Below are positions 38,201 to 64,000 of a DNA stretch of 64,000 nucleotides, one piece after another; position 1 is the first letter of the stretch, and every line of letters begins with the position of its first letter. The stretch is from NCBI RefSeq assembly GCF_030463565.1, contig NC_134656.1, positions 1,865,001 to 1,929,000 of the forward strand, written 5' to 3'. This DNA comes from Pelecanus crispus (taxonomy: Eukaryota; Chordata; Aves; Pelecaniformes; Pelecanidae). The notes below the pieces were generated by a model. It searched no databases. It was given only the letters and a program-made list of their open reading frames with translations, and had not been told where the DNA came from. A program made the position numbers and the translations under genes.

Positions 38201-38501
38201 TTTTTTGGGGAGCACAAAGGGGGACTTGGGTGGCCCCCGGGGTGATGCCTGGGGAGTGACGCTCGTGGGCACCCCCTGGTTCTCCCAGCTCCCGACCTCC
38301 TTCGTGTTTGCCGGTGCCCCGAGACCGCAGGAGCCAAGGACGAGGCGGGGGCTGGTGCACACACTGTTTTTTTAACGCTGCTTTTTGCTCTTAAGAGCAT
38401 GTTTTGCCACCGGTGTCCAGGTAAACGCCATCCTGTGCAGCCGCCCGGCGCGGGCCACAGCTCTGCAAGGAAGGGTTGGGTCTGGCTCTGCCAGGGAGCC
38501 A

Positions 38502-38582
38502 CGGATGGGTGGATGGATATATGGATGGATGGGTGGGTGGGTGGATGGATGGATGGACAGATAGATGGGCAGATGGATGGAC
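38502..38582. repeat. (GGAT/GGGT)n microsatellite
   Basis: About 80 bp of imperfect tetranucleotides (ggat, gggt, agat) immediately 5' of a truncated CR1 end. Confidence 0.92.
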
Positions 38583-38589
38583 GAAACAA

Positions 38590-38919
38590 CAACAACTCTC
38601 TACAGCTGCCTGACAGGAGGGTGCAGTGAGGTGGGGGTTGGTCTCTTCTCCCAAGTAACCAGCGATAGGACGAGAGGAAATGGGCTCAAGCTGCGCCAGG
38701 GGAGGTTTAGATTGGATATTAGGAAAAATTTCTTCATGGAAAGAGTGGTCAGGCATTGGAACAGGCTGCCCAGAGAGGTGGGGGAGTCAATGTCCCTAGA
38801 GGTATTCAAAAAACAGGCAGACGTGGCACTCTGGGACGTGGTTTAGTGGGCATGGGGGTGTTGGGTTGATGGTTGGACTGATGATCTTAGAGGTCCTTTC
38901 CAACCTTAATGATTCCTAG
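38590..38919 (+). mobile_element. CR1 LINE 3' end (about 330 bp)
   Basis: A typical avian CR1 3' segment on the + strand. It runs from the 'tctcttctcccaagtaacc' region through 'ggaaaaatttcttcatgg', 'ggaacaggctgcccagagag' and 'gatggttggac', ending in 'ccttaatgattcctag'. The 5' end is truncated, next to the microsatellite. Confidence 0.95.
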
Positions 38920-38992
38920 TTTTTACTTTCATTAAAAAATAATCCAGCCACCAAGCCAGGAAACATGAAATTAATTATTACTCTCCCCTTAA

Positions 38993-39094
38993 CTGGTTTA
39001 GCATGGACTTGGTAGCGTTAGGTTAATGGTTGGACTTGGTGATCTTAAAGGTCTTTTCCAGCCTAAACAATTCTGTGATTCTATGATTCTGTGA
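38993..39094 (+). mobile_element. CR1 LINE 3' terminus, short fragment
   Basis: About 100 bp of CR1 3' end (ggttggacttggtgatctta and attctatgattctgtg) 75 bp downstream of the previous CR1 and in the same orientation. It is a separate insertion or a remnant of a tandem one. Confidence 0.9.
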
Positions 39095-41399
39095 AATGAT
39101 GGATGGACAGGCAGCACCCACACTCCGCTGGAGGCCATCCAGCTGTGCCCCCTCCCCGCTGCACCCCCCGGGCGAGGCCGTGCCCCCCGTGTCAGCCTGG
39201 GCACAGACACTCTGCCGGGGTCCCGGGGGCTCTGCCGTGGGGGGAGCAGGATGCCGTGGGCCACCACCGCTGCGTCTGGGCACAGAGATAGCCCCACCGG
39301 CCACCGCTCCTGCACGGGGTTTGCTCCGTTAGCGCTTCACACCTGGGAATCGCGCTCGGTCGGGCAAAACGTGTTTATCAGCCAGCGCAGACTCGCTCCC
39401 GACGGGGCTAATAGCCACCGGCTTAACGAGCAGGAGCCAGGACTGCTCGGCTGGGCCCTTTGCAGCTGCGGGGAGGAGCGACAGGGAGAGCGGAACCCAG
39501 CTGGCTTTGCAGCGGGCAGGGAAATCTAGGTCAGGGCTTGCTTTAAAAGGGGGCACAGAGCCCAGATCACATCGACTTCCAAGTGAAGCCACGGAGCAGC
39601 GGCGTCTGCCCGAACCCAGCGCGGACGCAGGGAACCGGTGGCTGGGAAATATTCATGCTCAGCCCGGAGCATCCCCGTCCCGGGAGCTGCGGCGGCCGAG
39701 GACGCCCACGGGTGCTGCTTTCCATCTGGGCGGCTGTTCATGCAATTCCTCGCTTTGCTGGGAAACAGCCCTGATTTGTAATTTGGGCTCTGCCAGGGCT
39801 GGAAAACGACGTGCTGTCCAGAGACATGCGCTTTCCAGAGACACGGAGCGATGCCCGGGCACAGGGAGATGCCACTTGCAACGTGCCCCCACCCGTCAAA
39901 GCTGGCCCCTTCCCTCCCTCCGCCTCCACACGGCTGGAAGGGGATCAGCAAAGGGAACTGGCCCCAGGCCTGACATTTCGGCGTTTGCCAGCAAATGGCA
40001 AAAAAAAAAAATTAAAAAAAAAAAAAAAGCCCCAACCGAGCAAAAAGCCCAGCGGCAGCAAAAGCGGAACTCGGGGGAACGTGGAGGGTGCAAAGCTGCG
40101 GCTGCCAGGGCGAGCGAACGCCTCTGCAGACGGCACAGGCATTTTGCCCCCAAATTCCTGCCCAGCCCCGGCAGAGCCGCAGCAGTTTTGAACAAAAGCA
40201 ATGATCCTCCATAAAGAGGATTTCCGCCCCCCCTTCCCCAAATGCAGGATTGGTCTTTGCTTCCCAACACCCTCCAATGGCTTGGGATGGGGAATAATTA
40301 AGTTGGCAGCATGATGCATTTAATTAAAAGCCAGCGCTTGAAGGTAGAGCAAAATTAGCCGCTGGAGCAGCGGATCTGCGGAGGGCGATCCTCCGCGTCC
40401 CCACGAGGCGCAGCCCCATCCCTGGCTGTTCGGCGGGGCCGGACTTGGCAGCGGGGTTTCACGCCTGGCAGGGCTGGCAGATGCCACCACAGCTCCCTGC
40501 GAGCCACAGCTCTCCCGGCTCCTCCTGCTGCAGCCACCTCTCAGGGCCAGATTTTCAGGAACCCAGGTTTTGGTGAGCCCGGAAAAATCCAGATTTTTCA
40601 CATGGGCTCAGCATTCGGCCACTCCCTGGGTTTCCACTGAGCCCAGCTTCAAAATGAGACCTGCGCCGAGGCTTCAAACTTCACAATAACCACCCCTCAA
40701 AAAAAACCCCAACAAAATAGAAAGCTGAGCTGGTAAAACGCTCCCCATCCTTTCCGTCGCAAGCAGACGCGCAGGGCTGCGGCCGTGATGGGCCGTGCCC
40801 CAGAAAGGGCATTTCCAGGAGCTCCGGTGGGCACTAACTGCAAACCCTCTGCTTGGGCGGCGAGGCGCGCTGTTGGAAAGGGCTCTGAAATGCCCATTTC
40901 CCCATTTATATTTGCTTCCCGTTTCGCGCCTCATCCTGGGCAACCCGAAGAGACCGAGCGGAAAAGGCTGTGAAAATGAAAGTAGCTGGAAACCAGGCTC
41001 CAAGCGGAGCGGGGTTTTTGATGGAAGCGGGTTGCAACATGGATGGAAGCGGAGCAGCCCAGGGCTCCCCGCACCCTTCTGCGCCCCGACGCGCTTCTCA
41101 AAACCCAGGCGGACACGGAGGCGGCGCTGCCAGGGAGTTTCGGTTCCCGCTCCGCTTCCAGCCCCTCCAAAACGTTTTATCGCCAGGGTCCGAGCTCTGC
41201 CTGCCCGTAGCAGGGGAGGGCGAACCCCTCTGCTCCTGCCACCGCTTCTCCGGCGGCTGCCGCTCGGCCGGCCGCAGGCGGGCCCCTGGGGAAAGCCCAT
41301 TTTTGAGGCACATCTGGACGGGGCCCAGGGCCCCGCCGCGGCAGCGGGCACCCGGGGCGGGCTGGGGGTGCTGGGGAAGGCCCCGGGCCTTCGGACCTC
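39095..41399. other. Intergenic stretch upstream of TPD52L2
   Basis: GC-rich unique sequence with an A-run near 40001-40028. AT-richer islets lie at about 39.74-39.80 and 40.28-40.36 kb (attaatta-type and octamer-like words). No coding exon is supportable. A distal regulatory role is possible but untested. Confidence 0.45.
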
Positions 41400-41632
41400 A
41401 GACAGGAGCCGCAAACCCCGCAGCGGCTGGCGGGCGGGAAGCGCGGGGCGCTATGGCGGCGAGTTACCGGCGCTAATTAACGAGCAAGGCGGGAGGAGGC
41501 CGCCGGCACCGGCCTGCAGCGGCTCCTGCCGCAGGCCCAGGCCCGGGAGCCCCGTGCCGCTGCTGCCCCCTTCCCTCCGGCCGGGCGCACGGCACCGCCC
41601 GCCCCGCCCCGGCCCCGCTCACCCCCGCCCCG

Positions 41633-41658
41633 TGACGTCACCGCGGCCCGTGACGTCA
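41633..41658. promoter_or_regulatory. Twin perfect CRE sites (TGACGTCA x2)
   Basis: Two perfect palindromic CREs begin 18 bp apart, about 235-260 bp upstream of the TPD52L2 start codon. Perfect CREs near CpG-island promoters are classic CREB/ATF binding sites. Occupancy is not shown here. Confidence 0.65.
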
Positions 41659-41889
41659 CCCCCGCCCCGCCGCCGTTTCCGGTGGCGAGGGGGGTGTGTG
41701 TGTGTGTGGTGGGGGGGTAGGCGGGGAACGTGGCGCCGTCTCCGTGGCGACGCGGCGGGTGACGCGTTTTCTCCGCGACCTCCCCGGAAGCGGGCGGGCG
41801 GCGCGGCGCTGATTGCGTCACAGGGGGGCGGTGGCGGCCGCTTCGTCTTCTTCGGCGGCGGCGGCGGCGGGAGGGTGCTGGGCGCCGGC

Positions 41890-57160
<15,271 letters not shown>

Positions 57161-57322
57161 ACCTGCGATGTGGCTTTGCACGGCTGTGCACAACTGTGAG
57201 AGCGAGCCCCCTCCCTCCTACATCTTCCCAACAGCAACAACATGCGAATCCACGAAGGGGCTGAGAGCCTGTCTGGAGAGATCCATCATTCATTCATAGA
57301 CACTGCTGCTGGATCCAAGTCA

Positions 57323-57328
57323 AATAAA
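57323..57328 (+). terminator. Proximal poly(A) signal, TPD52L2
   Basis: AATAAA 163 nt after the stop codon, in the context gtcaaataaagag. Downstream sequence is T/A-rich rather than clearly GT-rich. Confidence 0.45.
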
Positions 57329-57827
57329 GAGAATGCAAAGTTTTGTACACAAATAATATTTTACACTAAAGTTTGTAGATTAAATGTATCACTGCTGTCC
57401 TTTTGGGAGAGCATGTAAGATGGAGTTTCCTTAAAGTAGCTCAGAAATGCCACTGGTATAGATAAAACCAGTTTTCCCTTGTCTGACATAACTTGGAACA
57501 GATACATCGCCCTGAGCAGCGTGAGGAGGGCAGTTCGTGGAGAAGCCAAGCGCATGGGCACCTTAGCTTCAGCTTCTGGCTACGTTCTCTGTTCAGGGCA
57601 TGCCATGCAGCTACTCGGCGAGCTCCCAGGCTTCTCCCATTGCTGTTTTTTCCGGCTCTCATTGGAGTAGTCTGGTAAATGGGGTAAACGGTTGGTTTTG
57701 TTGGGTTTTTTTTTCTGGGCTCCCAAAAGGGAAACTTCACTTAGCAGCTGCCTCGTTGTTACACTAATGCTCTAGCTTTAACAAAACTAAAAATATCTTT
57801 ATTTTTAAATGCAATGAACTTTAAAGA

Positions 57828-57833
57828 AATAAA
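57828..57833 (+). terminator. Middle poly(A) signal next to a genomic A-run
   Basis: AATAAA followed by A13 at about 57837-57850. Internal priming at this A-run could mimic a cDNA end. Confidence 0.35.
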
Positions 57834-58870
57834 GCTAAAAAAAAAAAAAAGAAGCTTTGGCGTCATATTAGGGAAATGCTCCCTTGGACTCCGAAACTGG
57901 ATTGCAAGCCTTACATCACCTTCTGCTTTACTCGCTTATGATTTTTCTTTTTCTATAGAGAAAACTTTAGGGATTACAAAGCTGGATGTTGAGCACTGGA
58001 GTTTTGCATCATACAGTAGTAGCAGCATGCTTATAAGCCGGTTCTTGTGTTAAATTCAGTGGTGCACTCCCTTTCCTGAGTGTATGAAACTTGCTTCTCC
58101 CTTCTCAGTTTATGCCTTTGTTCTCAGAGGAAGAATTTCTGAAGGCTGCTAGCACCAGGGCCAGACTAAAAAGGCCAAAGCTGTCCCTAGCACTGCGGAC
58201 GCGGTGTTGGAGGGGCTCTGCTCCGCTCTGCTCTCTGCGGGCTCCTCCATGTGGTACATCTGACTGTGACTGGATGGGTTTTTCGGTTGAAAGCCCCAGC
58301 TCTAATCTTGGTTTACAAAACTGGCAGAGAATCACAGAGCTCAACCAGTCCCCTCAGGGGCTGGATGTTTTGCTCTTTTGACGTCCAACTTCATTGCTCA
58401 GGAGCTGAAAAATTCTGAGTTTTCTTCTAGAGGCCTGATCTTATTCTAGGCAAGGTGCCTCCACGTAGAAATACCTAGAGTGAGCAATTCTGTGCCTTAG
58501 AGGCGAAGTGGAACTTACTCAGGTCTTTAGGCTTGCTTATGTGTACGTGTCTGGGTAGTTTTAGCGGTTATCACCCTGGAGGGACTGAAAGGTCTCTGGC
58601 CCTTATTTAGAGAAGCAAGTTTTGACACTTACCTGCTGAATAATCTCTGTTTTCCCCCACCCCGCTCCCCTCCCTCTGCAGCCCTGGGGACAGGATGAAA
58701 CGCCGGAAGGCAGATGTACGAGGCAGTAGGTGGGGTGCAGGGTGTCGCTGGCGCTCCTTGCTTGACTGAAACTGGCCTCCCTGCGAGGAGCAGAGCCAGC
58801 GAAACGGGGACTGCTGGAGCTTGGCTATCGAACCGTTTCTCTTTACAGATAAAGACTGAGGAAACTTGTC

Positions 58871-58876
58871 AATAAA
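58871..58876 (+). terminator. Distal poly(A) signal, TPD52L2
   Basis: AATAAA followed by gcattcc and then a GT-rich stretch (tggatgttcttgtcttgttc), the standard cleavage arrangement. It is the likely main gene end. Confidence 0.6.
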
Positions 58877-58895
58877 GCATTCCTTTGGGAGAAAA

Positions 58896-60493
58896 TGGGG
58901 TGGATGTTCTTGTCTTGTTCTGTCTCACGGTACTGAAGTCCGCTCTTGGGTGCGTGTTATGAACTTGTCGGGCAAACACCAACTGCCTGCAGCCGCTTGA
59001 GGCGAGAAAGAACTGAAATATTTTATTGTGTCCTATCCCTCTGGCTTGTTTGTCCGTCGGCTCTCCGGATGCTTTCTCACGAAGGGATGCACTAAATACA
59101 GTCTGATGTTTCCTTTTCAAGAAGCGGAACACCGGCTGGCTCCTGAGACCTACCTGCGCTCAACCACGGGCTGGGGAGCTGCGAGACCATTGTGTTGCTC
59201 CCTTCGCCGCAGGTGACCCAGGCGTGCCTCCGCCTCCCTCGCGCCGTTTTCCTGAGCTCGGAGCGTGGGACCGCAGTCCCAGCGGTAACCTTGGCCGTGG
59301 GGGCTGAGCCTGGGGAAGCTTCTAATGTGGAAAAGCAGCAGCTGTGGCGCTGGCTGGGCTTTGCGGCGCGATACCTCGGGGAATCGGCTGCTTGGAAGCT
59401 CTGGCGGTCGCTACTCATTTAAACAGCGCGGTGCAGGGGGAGCAGTGAATGCATGACCGGAGTCGGGAGCTGCTCTCTGAAATATCAAAGGGCAGCGGGG
59501 AGCAGGCGGGGAGGTTGTGAGGGGCCAGCAGAGCTCTGCAGCTGCTCGGCGGGCTGTGCTATCAGAGCAAGGATGCCTGCCTGGGTTTGAAGCATCTGCT
59601 TGGTGGTGAGGTTTTGGGTTTTGTGGGGTTCGGGCTTTTCTTTGGTTTTGCTACTTCCGTAGTTAAAGCCACACCTCTGCAAGCGGGTCTAGGAGCAGCG
59701 GGGTTGGTACGGTGCCCAGTCCTGGAGGAGGGGTGCAGGGAGCTCCCCTGCGAGAGCCCCAGGGCTGGGGATGCGCTTCCACCTCCCCGGTCCCTTCCAG
59801 CGAGGGATCCCGGGTGTTTTGAAGGAACATTAATGAAGCCTTCCCTTCCTGGTTACAGGCTTGACAGCTCTTTTGTCATTTCCCGGTTTCTAAGCGTGCT
59901 CCTGGCAGCTCTCGCGGGTGCAAACCCCCGGTTTCCTTTGGGGCCGGCCTGTGGGCTGCAGCGTCCCGTGCAAAGGACGGGGGGGGGACGCGGCTTCCTC
60001 CCCTGCAAAAACCCAGGATGAGGAGCACACGAAGCCCCGGCAGCCTCAGGAGCAGCCGCCTGCTCTGTTGGAAGCGGGGGAGAAGGCGTTGACAGCAGCG
60101 TTCCTCTTCTGTTCGGCCCCTGCCCGCAGCCTCGGCGCGCCGGAGCTGCTGCGCGGGGCAGGCCGGCGTCCCTGCGTGGCTCTGCCGCTGCCTCGCAGCC
60201 TGGAGCTTGTCCTGGAGCTTTTTCAGAGTCGCTTCTCTCTCCTCCCTCTTTTTCCTGTTGCTTCCCTTAAACGAAACATCCCGGTATTAAATCTACGCTA
60301 ACGAGGCCGGCAACGCGAGCTCCGTCGGGATCTTCGCAGGCAGCGACAGAGCCAGCAACCAAAACGCCGTCTCCTCTTTCCCGCTCCTCTGGTGTTACCG
60401 CATGGTTTTCCTTTGCTTTCCTCATCGCTGAGGACTTGCTGGCTTTTTTGACAGCTCCCGTGTTTCCGGGCGGGGGGGTCCATGCTGAGGGGA
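58896..60493. other. Intergenic stretch downstream of TPD52L2
   Basis: Moderate to high GC, unique sequence; no gene or known repeat recognised. In human DNAJC5 follows TPD52L2 closely. I see no DNAJC5 coding exon or obvious CpG-island first exon here. Confidence 0.5.
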
Positions 60494-61155
60494 TGTCATC
60501 TGAAAGGGCTAAACCTCTGACAATACCTGACTCAGATAGTTTTAGTTATCTGCTGAGACAGATATTTCGAAGAATGTGACTCCTTGTCTGGCACGATTAA
60601 AACAGACCCTGAGCAAGCTTGTTAGGCTTCCTGTGTAAAACACTGATAACATAGACTCAGGACCCCCGTGCTGAGATAAGCACTCAAGGAGCTGGTCTCG
60701 TAGCATTCCAAGGCCAAAGGACTGATGAGCTAATTCGAATGACCATAAATGGACAAAGGAAGCCCAAAAGTTCAACTAGCAGACAAGTGAAGAAGACTAT
60801 TGGAGACCACCAGAGGAGCCCTGAAGACCACCAAAGAGGATGACTACGCCTGCGGATTAGACATTTGCATATGTTAATGAGTTCCAAGAAATCTCATGTT
60901 TATGTAGATGAATTCCCAGAAATCATATGAATATGGATAACTTGATAGTATAAAATCTCTGGAAGTTTGCCAAATCGTTGGAGCACTCATGGTGGAGCGA
61001 TCCCCAGTGCTGCCCAGCGCTGTAATAAAGAATGCCTGCTTAATAGTAACTTTGTTGCTATTGAGTTTTATTTCGGGAACTTTCTGAAGACTCCGTTTCC
61101 TCTTGAGGAGAGGTTCGGACTTTGAAGAATAGTATCTGCGAGTTTTTGTATCACA
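60494..61155 (+). mobile_element. Solo LTR of an avian endogenous retrovirus
   Basis: An AT-rich insert of about 660 bp in GC-rich DNA with LTR architecture. It has a U3-like body, a TATA-like tataaaat near 60949-60956, a poly(A) signal AATAAAG near 61023-61029, and the phrase gagttttatttc typical of bird LTR R/U5 regions. It may begin at tgtcatc (60494) and end at gtatcaca (61155). No target-site duplication is evident at those positions, so the edges are approximate. No internal retroviral sequence adjoins it. The orientation is +. Confidence 0.72.
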
Positions 61156-62154
61156 TCGACCGGGGACGCGGTGGCTGACAGAGGCTTTTCCCCCGGCCGT
61201 GCCGCCGGTGCTGCCTCCCCGGAGGGATGCTGGTCTCTCCCCGCACCCCCCGCTGCCATGGTTCGGCTCTGCCGGCTCCGTGGTGCGAAGCGCGGCGCCG
61301 GGTGACGCAGGCGGCCCCATCCCCACGCGTTCCCAAGCTGGGTGCTCATGCAGCAGCGTCTGCACTGCCGGGTCCCGCTGCCGGCCTCGGCTGCTCTGCT
61401 GGAAGGGTCAGGGGGGTAATTTGGGTCCGTCGCTGGGCGAGCACGCGGCAAACGGGTGGGAGCTGAGATTCACCGGGGAAGGGAGAGGAGCAGGCGCTCC
61501 CGAGGAAGCCCGGAGCCACATTTTGGGGTGTGCTGGCACCTGAAAGAGACCTGGCGGTCATCGTCCCCTGCCAGCAAGCACCCAAGGGACAGGCTCACCC
61601 TCCTGGCTTGACATGAAAACTTCCCAGGGGATTTGGGATGTTTCCTGCCCGTGCGGAAGAGGATGGGAGCCTTCATCCCAGCAAAGCACAGACCCCCTCG
61701 CTCCTGCGTCACTGGGAATTTCCTAAACCCCGAAGCGACGTGGTGGCCGGGCAGCGTGGCGTCCCCGGCCCTTGCTCTCGGTTCGTGCACTGTAATTGCC
61801 TGGCTTGGAAAGGAGAGGTTGGGGAAGTCCAGTGCAGGGCAGGGGAAAACCTGGGCCATCAAAAGGGAACCTGCAGAGCTTTAAAGGAGAGGGTGAGCAC
61901 CCACGCCCGAAAATGGGACGGCTTGAGCGTGAGGTGCGAGGGCTTCATTGGGAGCGTCGAAGGTGGGGGGAAGCCGGATTGCGCCATCCCACGGAGCGGG
62001 AACCAGCAGATAAACAGCAGAATCAAAAAGCAGCTGATTGCGAAAAGCTAGAGGGAATCATTTTTCTGTGCTGGCACCGCGTCCCGATCCTCAGCCGAAA
62101 CCGTGGCAAGTGTTTTGAGGAATTTGACATTTATGCTCCCGAGAGGGGTTGCAC
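61156..62154. other. Intergenic stretch between the LTR and a CR1 end
   Basis: GC-rich unique sequence. Open frames on both strands look compositional; nothing recognised. Confidence 0.5.
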
Positions 62155-62235
62155 AACTTGGCAGGGTCAGGTTAATGGTTGGGCTGGAGGATCTTAAAGG
62201 TCTTTTCCAACCTAAACGATTCCATGATTCTATGA
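62155..62235 (+). mobile_element. CR1 LINE 3' terminus, short fragment
   Basis: About 80 bp of CR1 3' end (ggttaatggttgggctggag, ttttccaacctaaacgattc, ending attctatga), 5'-truncated, + strand. Confidence 0.92.
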
Positions 62236-63229
62236 ACTGCTCCGGCGGCTGGCAGCCTGCACCTGGAGCGGCCAGCGCCCAGAGCCCAGCGCTGGCCCAG
62301 GGCTCCTAGCCCCGGGGCCAGCTCCCTGCATCCCTGCGGGTGCGAGCGGCCTGGGCTGGCCCTGCGTGGGTGCCGGGGTGGGTTCGGCGTCTCTTCGTGG
62401 GCTCAGCATCTCTTTGTGGGCTCGGCATCTCTTCTTGGGTGCAGACTCCGCGCACGGTCCGAGGTGCGAGGTCAGCGCTGGGGAGCCCCGCGCGTCGCCG
62501 GTGTTTTGGAGAGGGAGAGGCACCGGCTGGCCTCGGGAGCATCAGTGCCGGAGCTGGGAGCGGGGACTCAGCAGCTGCCGAAGGAAGCCGGGGCTGGAGC
62601 GAGGAGAGGGCGTGGGTGCGTGATTAACGGCGATGACTCCGTTTGGCAAATGGGATTTATCATCCTTCATTTCTTTAAAACGTTGAGTCAGAGGCAGCAG
62701 ACGGGAAAGGCCGCTGGAGCCGTGCGGGGAGGTGACAACGCCGGCGGGGCCATGCCGGGGTGCGCTGCGGAGCCCGGGCAGCGTTCCCGCACCGGCACCG
62801 GGGTCGCCCGCTCCGGGATGCGCTGGGTTGGCGGGGAAGCCGGGCTTTTGCCCGCCGGTGGGAAACAGCAGCGTTCCCCAGGGAGCGGCCAAGAGCGCCA
62901 GGAAACTTGAGCAATTGGGAAAAACACTCAGACTCTTGTGCTTCGAAAAACCCTGTTTTCCCCTGTTTTCCTCTAATTGTAAGCGCTCGTTTGTTCGTTA
63001 GAAGGAACTGGCTCAGCACCGTGCTCCTGGGGCAGCGAGAGCTGGCGGCCCGCCGGCGGCGTGCAGGCGGCCGGCTGGGTGCAGCACCCCGAGCAAAGGC
63101 GCAGCAGGGTGAAGGTGCTGCACAAACCTGACCGAAACCCCAGGCTGGGTGCGCCTGAGCGCGGGGGCCGAACGCCCCGGACCCCGGCTGCAAAAGCAGC
63201 AAAATCCCCGGTCTGCAGCCCAAAGGTGA
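62236..63229. other. GC-rich intergenic stretch
   Basis: No gene recognised. An AT-richer patch at about 62.64-62.69 kb and one at about 62.93-63.00 kb stand out. Confidence 0.5.
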
Positions 63230-64000
63230 TGTGAGGGTCCTGTCCCCCGCCCAGCCCCTGCCCAGCTCCAGCCCCAGCCCCAGTCCCTGCCCAGCCCTTG
63301 CCCACCCCCAGCCCCGCTGCAGCCCCCAGCCCCAGTCCCTGCCCACCCCCTGCCCAGCCCCGCTGCAGCCCCCAGCCCCAGCCCTTGCCCACCCCCTGCC
63401 CAGCCCCGCTGCAGCCCCCAGCCCCAGTCCCTGCCCACCCCCTGCCCAGCCCCGCTGCAGCCCCAGCCCCAGTCCCTGCCCACCCCCTGCCCCGCTTGCA
63501 GCCCCCAGCGCCACTGCAGCCCCCACCCCCTGCCCTTCCTCAGCCCTTGCCCACCCCCTGCCAGCTCCCAGCACTTCCCCAGCCCCTGTCGCCCCCAGCC
63601 CTTGCCCACCCCCTCCCCTTCCCCAGCCCCGCTGCAGCCCCCCGCCCCTGCCCACTCCCAGCCCTTCCCCAGCCCCTGCCCAGCCCCTGCAGCCCTCCGC
63701 CCCTGCCCAGCCCCTGCAGCCCCCAGCCCCTGCAGCCCCCAGCCCCTGCCCAGCCCCTGCAGCCCCCCGCCCCTGCCCAGCCCCTGCAGCCCCCAGCCCC
63801 TGCAGCCCTCCGCCCCTGCCCAGCCCCTGCAGCCCTCCGCCCCTGCAGCCCCCAGCCCCTGCCCAGCCCCTGCCCAGCCCCTGCAGCCCCCCGCCCCTGC
63901 CCAGCCCCTGCAGCCCCCAGCCCCTGCAGCCCTCCGCCCCTGCCCAGCCCCTGCAGCCCCCAAACCCTGCCCAGCCCCTGCCCAGCCCCTGCAGCCCCCA
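63230..64000. repeat. C-rich minisatellite running off the window end
   Basis: An imperfect array built from cccctgcccagcccctg and cagcccccag modules, with variable composite units. It continues to base 64000, so its total length is unknown. All frames on both strands are largely open (Leu/Pro/Ala or Gly/Ala/Trp-rich), which is an artefact. Confidence 0.95.

Larger units (their letters stand above)
31463..38501. other. GC-rich intergenic stretch, no gene seen
   Basis: Seven kilobases of GC-rich DNA without a recognisable gene. Short tandem tracts occur (32160-32203, 33202-33234, 35001-35057). AT-richer islets at 31.97-32.07, 33.06-33.10, 35.10-35.30 and 37.32-37.40 kb contain homeobox-like ATTA or MEF2-like CTATTTTTAA sequences. 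I see no single-exon ABHD16B-like coding frame, although human has that gene between ZBTB46 and TPD52L2. Confidence 0.5.
57161..58895 (+). other. TPD52L2: TPD52L2 3' UTR with three possible ends
   Basis: Sequence downstream of the stop contains canonical AATAAA at 57323-57328, 57828-57833 (followed by a genomic A-run) and 58871-58876 (followed by a GT-rich tract, the most convincing distal end). This gives candidate 3' UTRs of about 0.19, 0.69 and 1.73 kb. The choice between them is inferred. Confidence 0.65.

Noticed and set aside
62675..63963. Gly/Ala/Trp-rich minus-strand frames of more than 300 codons
   Set aside because: Products of the window-end minisatellite.

Overview
The window reads as avian nuclear DNA. 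It holds four 3' ends of CR1 LINEs, a bird-type ERVL-like 3' remnant, a solo LTR, vertebrate GT-AG exons and CpG-island promoters. One gene is identified with confidence: TPD52L2 (tumor protein D52-like 2, D54). It is complete on the + strand, with ten coding exons from 41890 to 57160. I assembled it by eye from exon phases and splice sites. It gives a 249-residue maximal product, or 229 residues without the second of two duplicated 60-nt exons.

Layout. 1-935 is an endogenous retroelement 3' remnant. 936-13.7 kb is AT-rich, non-repetitive DNA that looks like introns of a minus-strand transcript. Two well-bounded candidate exons (4972-5111 and 2375-2552) lie in it. 13.88-15.11 kb is a dense CpG island with promoter motifs and two strong minus-strand splice donors, so it probably starts that transcript. 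I cannot name the gene; ZBTB46, which flanks TPD52L2 in human on the opposite strand, is a candidate by synteny only. 15.2-41.4 kb is mostly GC-rich intergenic DNA with no credible coding exon. It contains two large G-rich minisatellites (28.98-30.0 and 30.66-31.46 kb), several CR1 ends and a few AT-rich islets that may be regulatory. 41.4-42.1 kb is the TPD52L2 CpG-island promoter with twin perfect CRE sites. A poly-C minisatellite fills the start of intron 1. The 3' UTR probably runs to about 58.9 kb. 60.49-61.16 kb is a solo LTR, 62.16-62.24 kb a CR1 end, and from 63.23 kb to the window end there is a C-rich minisatellite. DNAJC5, the usual downstream neighbour in human, is not visible.

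No CRISPR array, operon, phage or other prokaryote-type system is present. The most interesting items are the tandemly duplicated exons and the 27+42-nt cassette exons of TPD52L2, the unidentified phase-compatible minus-strand exons, and a perfect 190-bp higher-order repeat inside the 30.7-kb minisatellite. Most long open frames in the window are by-products of minisatellites or CpG-rich DNA.
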